37,716 nucleotides of DNA from NCBI RefSeq assembly GCF_900114235.1, contig NZ_FOSJ01000021.1:1-37716 (forward strand). Direction: 5' to 3'. Position numbers and translations under genes: made by a program. The stretch comes from Marinilactibacillus piezotolerans. GTDB taxonomy: Bacteria; Bacillota; Bacilli; Lactobacillales; Carnobacteriaceae_A. Under the pieces are notes generated by a model that worked only from the letters and a program-made list of their open reading frames with translations, had not been told where the DNA came from and made no database searches. How positions within the stretch are numbered: the stretch's first letter is position 1; each line of letters opens with the position of its first letter. This document shows, in pieces, positions 34,676 to 37,716 of this stretch.

Positions 34676-35062
34676 TTTATGTTTTAAAAAAGCCGAGAGT
34701 AATTATAGGTGAAGAAAATTAATATATGTCATTAAACTATAAGTGAAATGGAGTATGTACTCTGGATTCCAAACGGTTTATTGTGAAAAAATAGATTTTT
34801 TGTCATGAAGATTAGCAACGGTTTGTAAAATATATACTAGACTAAATTTAAATATGTCGTGATAAACCTAGTAGTTATTAGTGAGAAAAAATCTCTATAA
34901 TTTAAAATTAAATACTTAATAAAATTAAGTATTTATCCATTTTTAATTAATAATCATATGAAAATATAACGAGTAATAGATAATGGTGTTTTCATCCTTA
35001 TAATTACTGTATAATTTAAAAGATACCGTGTCATAAATTGGAAATAGAAAAGGATGGATATA
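34676..35062. other. Intergenic region before the amino acid ABC transporter
   Basis: No gene is seen. It contains two copies of AACGGTTT (34772-34779 and 34817-34824, 45 bases apart), a 12-bp hairpin TAAATACTTAAT/ATTAAGTATTTA (34909-34920 and 34924-34935), and a promoter-like TGTATAAT close to 35010. The hairpin is followed by a short T-stretch and could be an attenuator or an operator. Confidence 0.5.
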
Positions 35063-36511
35063 ATGAAGGTTTACAGGAAAAATAAATTAGCATTGGGGTT
35101 GCTGTTCATAGCTACTCTAGTTTTAAATGTGTTTTTATTTCCCGCAGATGTCAATGCAGAAGAAGAGACGTATATTATTGCAACTGACGCTACCTTTGCA
35201 CCATTTGAATATGAGAATGAAGATGGAGAGTATGTGGGGATAGATGTTGATATACTTACTGCCATTGCTGAAGATCAAGGATTTGAATTTGAACTAAGAC
35301 CAATGAATTTCAGTGCAGGACTACAAGCTCTAGAGTCTAATCAGGTAGACGGAATGATTGCTGCGATGAGTATCACGCCGGAACGTGAAGAAGCGTTTGA
35401 TTTCTCTGAGCCATATTTTGATGCCGGACCAGTCATGGCGGTACGTGAAGATAATGAAGAAATTAATTCTTATGAAGATCTTGAAGGGAAAACAGTAGCT
35501 GTAAAAGTTGGAACAATTGGAGCAGAATTGGCAAGTGAGCTTCAAGAAACATATACTTTTGAGATTAATCAGTTTGAAGACTCTTCAGGAATGTATGAAG
35601 ACGTTTTGGCAAATCACTCGGATGCCGTTATTGAAGATTATCCCGTTATGGCTTATGCCATTCAACAAGATTTACCATTACGCTTACCGACTGAGCCGGA
35701 AGAAGGAGACTCATACGGATTTGCAGTTAATAAAGGACTAAATCCTGAATTAATTGAAAAGTTCAATGCAGGTTTGGTCAACATTCGAGAAAATGGGACT
35801 TATGATAATATAATAGAAACCTATTTAGGTGAGAATGTACAAGGAACAACAAGCAGTGGATTTTTCGGGTTGATAGAAAATAATTATGAGAACTTACTAC
35901 AAGGACTGGGTCGTACTTTGGTACTTACTTTGGTATCTTTTGCAATCGCACTTGTTGCGGGAACGATTATTGGTTTGTTCAGTGCCGCTCCAAGTGTAGT
36001 ACTGAATTTTATAGCGAATATCTATGTGACGATTTTACGTGGGATACCATTGATTGTATTAGCATTTTTCATGTACTTTACGGTTCCTCAATTATTAGGA
36101 GTACAAATTACAGCTTTCACGGCAGGTATTATAACCTTAAGTTTGAATACAACTGCATATATTGCTGAACAAGTACGAGGCGGAATTGCAGCTGTCGATA
36201 AGGGTCAGTTAGAGGCTGCTCGTAGTTTAGGCTTGCCGTATGGGCTTTCGATGCGCAAAGTTGTAGTCCCTCAAGCAATTAAAATTATGATTCCTTCATT
36301 GATTAATCAGTTTGTGATTACATTGAAAGATACATCTATACTGGCAGTGATTGGAATTGTAGAGCTAACCCAAACAGGTCGAATTATTATTGCTCGTTCT
36401 TATCAGTCTGGTTCAATGTGGATTATTGTAGGATTAATTTACTTGATTATTATAACTCTATTAACTAAACTTTCGAATCTGATTGAAAGGAGACTCATTA
36501 CAAATGATTAA
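35063..36511 (+). CDS. glnP: Glutamine/polar amino acid ABC transporter, fused substrate-binding protein and permease
   Basis: This 482-residue fusion is exported and membrane-anchored. Residues 1-~32 are a signal/anchor segment without a lipobox. Residues ~38-255 form one type-2 amino acid binding domain ([40 protein letters not shown]). Residues ~270-482 are a His/Glu/Gln permease with [20 protein letters not shown] and [20 protein letters not shown], the EAA loop that meets the ATPase. Some relatives, such as lactococcal GlnP, carry two binding domains; this one carries one. ATG 35063 is eight bases after AAGGA; the in-frame ATG at 35054 overlaps it. It overlaps the ATPase gene by 8 bases. 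Glutamine is the likely ligand by similarity. Confidence 0.9.
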   Translation: MKVYRKNKLALGLLFIATLVLNVFLFPADVNAEEETYIIATDATFAPFEYENEDGEYVGIDVDILTAIAEDQGFEFELRPMNFSAGLQALESNQVDGMIAAMSITPEREEAFDFSEPYFDAGPVMAVREDNEEINSYEDLEGKTVAVKVGTIGAELASELQETYTFEINQFEDSSGMYEDVLANHSDAVIEDYPVMAYAIQQDLPLRLPTEPEEGDSYGFAVNKGLNPELIEKFNAGLVNIRENGTYDNIIETYLGENVQGTTSSGFFGLIENNYENLLQGLGRTLVLTLVSFAIALVAGTIIGLFSAAPSVVLNFIANIYVTILRGIPLIVLAFFMYFTVPQLLGVQITAFTAGIITLSLNTTAYIAEQVRGGIAAVDKGQLEAARSLGLPYGLSMRKVVVPQAIKIMIPSLINQFVITLKDTSILAVIGIVELTQTGRIIIARSYQSGSMWIIVGLIYLIIITLLTKLSNLIERRLITND

Positions 36512-37232
36512 ACTCAAAACAGAACAACTTAAAAAGAGTTTTGGTAACTTAGAAGTATTGAAAGGTTTGGATCTTGAAGTAAAAGAAGGAGAAGTTGTTG
36601 TAATTATTGGTCCTTCCGGTTCAGGTAAAAGTACGTTTTTACGCTGTATGAATTTATTAGAAGAGGTTAGTGGGGGGAAAGTCATTGTAGATGATCATGA
36701 TTTAACTGACCCTGCTCAAAATATTAATAAAGTTCGAGAAAATATCGGAATGGTGTTTCAACAGTTTAACCTTTTCCCACATTTATCTGTTATGGATAAT
36801 ATTACTTTAGCGCCCAGACAGTTATTGAATATTTCCAAAAGTGAAGGCGAAAAGTTAGCCATGAAACTTTTGGAAAGTGTTGGGATGGAAGACAAGGCTG
36901 ATGCTTACCCAAGCTCACTTTCTGGAGGTCAAAAGCAGCGTGTAGCCATTGCTAGAGCTTTGGCCATGGATCCTGATATTATGTTATTTGATGAACCAAC
37001 AAGTGCTCTGGATCCAGAAATGGTTGGAGAAGTACTAGGAGCTATGAAGAAACTAGCCCAAGAAGGAATGACGATGATTGTTGTTACTCATGAAATGGGA
37101 TTTGCTAGAGAAATGGCTGACCGTATAATCTTTATGGATGAAGGACAAATTGTTGAGATAGGAACACCGGAACAAATTTTTAACCATCCTGAAAACGAAC
37201 GAACTAGAGACTTTTTAGACAAAGTATTATAA
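36504..37232 (+). CDS. glnQ: Polar amino acid ABC transporter ATP-binding protein (GlnQ-like)
   Basis: This 242-residue ATPase powers the preceding fused permease. Walker A is GPSGSGKST at residues 33-41, followed by Q-loop [11 protein letters not shown], signature [15 protein letters not shown] and Walker [16 protein letters not shown], then the switch His in [12 protein letters not shown] 36504 lies in the end of the permease gene with AAAGGAG about 11 bases upstream; the in-frame TTG at 36483 is before that site. It is the last gene of a two-gene operon closed by a strong hairpin. Confidence 0.94.
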   Translation: MIKLKTEQLKKSFGNLEVLKGLDLEVKEGEVVVIIGPSGSGKSTFLRCMNLLEEVSGGKVIVDDHDLTDPAQNINKVRENIGMVFQQFNLFPHLSVMDNITLAPRQLLNISKSEGEKLAMKLLESVGMEDKADAYPSSLSGGQKQRVAIARALAMDPDIMLFDEPTSALDPEMVGEVLGAMKKLAQEGMTMIVVTHEMGFAREMADRIIFMDEGQIVEIGTPEQIFNHPENERTRDFLDKVL

Positions 37233-37237
37233 ATTAA

Positions 37238-37290
37238 AAAAATTCTTCAAAAATTCTGTTTAATTAGAATTCTTGAAGAATTTTTCTTTT
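37238..37290 (+). terminator. Terminator of the glnPQ operon
   Basis: Bases 37238-37257 pair with 37266-37285 over 20 positions with one mismatch, loop of eight bases, T-run following. Confidence 0.9.
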
Positions 37291-37378
37291 TAATCTACTT
37301 TTTTGGAAAAATAGTCTTTAAATCATGGACTAAAAGCTTTTATGACTAACTATTATATTATCGATTAATAAGTATGAA

Positions 37379-37716
37379 GGTTCTGTTGCAAAGTTTTAAA
37401 TCTACTATCAAATAAGGTAGAATAATAGAAAAAGATAGCAGGAGGAATGACGATGAATCATTTTAAAGGAAAGCAATTTCAGCAGGATGTGATTATTGTA
37501 GCCGTGGGCTACTATCTTCGTTATAACCTTAGCTATCGTGAAGTTCAAGAAATCTTATATGATCGTGGCATTAACGTTTCTCATACGACGATTTATCGTT
37601 GGGTGCAAGAATATGGCAAACTACTCTATCAAATTTGGAAAAAGAAAAATAAAAAATCCTTTTATTCATGGAAAATGGATGAAACGTACATCAAAATTAA
37701 AGGAAAATGGCATTAT
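37379..37716 (+). mobile_element. IS1216-type insertion sequence (IS6 family), left part, cut by window end
   Basis: GGTTCTGTTGCAAAGTTT at 37379-37396 is the terminal inverted repeat shared by IS1216 and IS257/IS431 type elements of the IS6 family. The transposase gene follows. The eight bases before it (AGTATGAA, 37371-37378) would be the target duplication if the other copy matches outside the window. The transposition of this family is replicative and forms cointegrates, and IS1216 is often linked to resistance gene movement. Confidence 0.9.
37453..37716 (+). CDS. IS1216-type transposase, N-terminal 88 codons (partial)
   Basis: From ATG 37453, eight bases after GGAGG (37441-37445), the frame reads MNHFKGKQFQQDVIIVAVGY and stays open to the window end. 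It includes the helix-turn-helix around LSYREVQEILYDRGINVSHT and the first catalytic Asp in SWKMDETYIKIKGKWHY, the opening of the DDE core. The sequence fits IS6-family transposases of the IS1216 group closely. The in-frame ATG at 37447 is too close to the ribosome site. Confidence 0.92.
   Translation, partial: MNHFKGKQFQQDVIIVAVGYYLRYNLSYREVQEILYDRGINVSHTTIYRWVQEYGKLLYQIWKKKNKKSFYSWKMDETYIKIKGKWHY

Overview
The window is AT-rich DNA from a low-GC Gram-positive bacterium. A Lactobacillales member near the Carnobacteriaceae (Marinilactibacillus, Alkalibacterium or Carnobacterium type) is the best inference. Support comes from a bifunctional-type phosphoketolase, a sigma-54-dependent mannose-type PTS with its DUF956 partner, a BceAB-type transporter, a soluble chemoreceptor (suggesting a motile host) and Firmicutes-type synteny rsmG-parA-parB-DUF951-ychF-DUF1129-guaB. 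That synteny places the middle of the window near the chromosome origin. Both window edges lie inside insertion sequences: the tail of an IS1380-type transposase at the left and the start of an IS1216-type (IS6 family) element at the right.

Layout. 1-3.6 kb: IS tail, a truncated BceS-like histidine kinase, a near-perfect BceR-type operator, and an intact BceA/BceB peptide-antibiotic sensing and export pair. 3.7-8.3 kb: an ABC-F translation factor (minus strand), a soluble PAS-chemoreceptor and a class-3-like aldehyde dehydrogenase. 8.3-13.3 kb: a metal(loid)/oxyanion cluster with chrA and a small membrane protein on the minus strand, divergent from arsR, a CoA-disulfide reductase-rhodanese fusion and an acr3 arsenite permease whose N-terminus is frameshifted. 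The arsR promoter -10 sits inside a 9-bp inverted-repeat operator. 13.3-15.8 kb: a flavocytochrome-c-like fumarate/urocanate reductase flavoprotein and two GNAT acetyltransferases. 16.1-17.6 kb: an Rgg-like HTH/helical-repeat regulator divergent from an unlisted 42-codon gene for a Sec-exported small peptide, which looks like a compact quorum-sensing pair. 17.7-24.1 kb: the core chromosome block. 24.1-30.9 kb: CPBP protease, Ogt, deoxynucleoside kinase, phosphoketolase, SDR oxidoreductase and glycerophosphodiesterase. 31.0-34.6 kb: sigma-54 promoter, structured leader, EIIAB-EIIC-EIID and ManO-like DUF956. 35.0-37.2 kb: a glutamine-type amino acid ABC transporter (fused binding protein-permease plus ATPase). 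37.4 kb to end: IS1216.

How the genes work together. The mannose PTS feeds hexose phosphate to central metabolism, in which phosphoketolase is a key enzyme. The ars genes form one operon-like unit in which detoxifying flavoenzyme and efflux pump are presumably induced together by As(III) through ArsR. The Rgg-like protein and the secreted peptide have no other adjacent target, so the pair is probably an autoregulated signalling unit acting on distant genes. No tRNA, rRNA, CRISPR array or prophage was seen. All calls come from reading the sequence; no database search was run.
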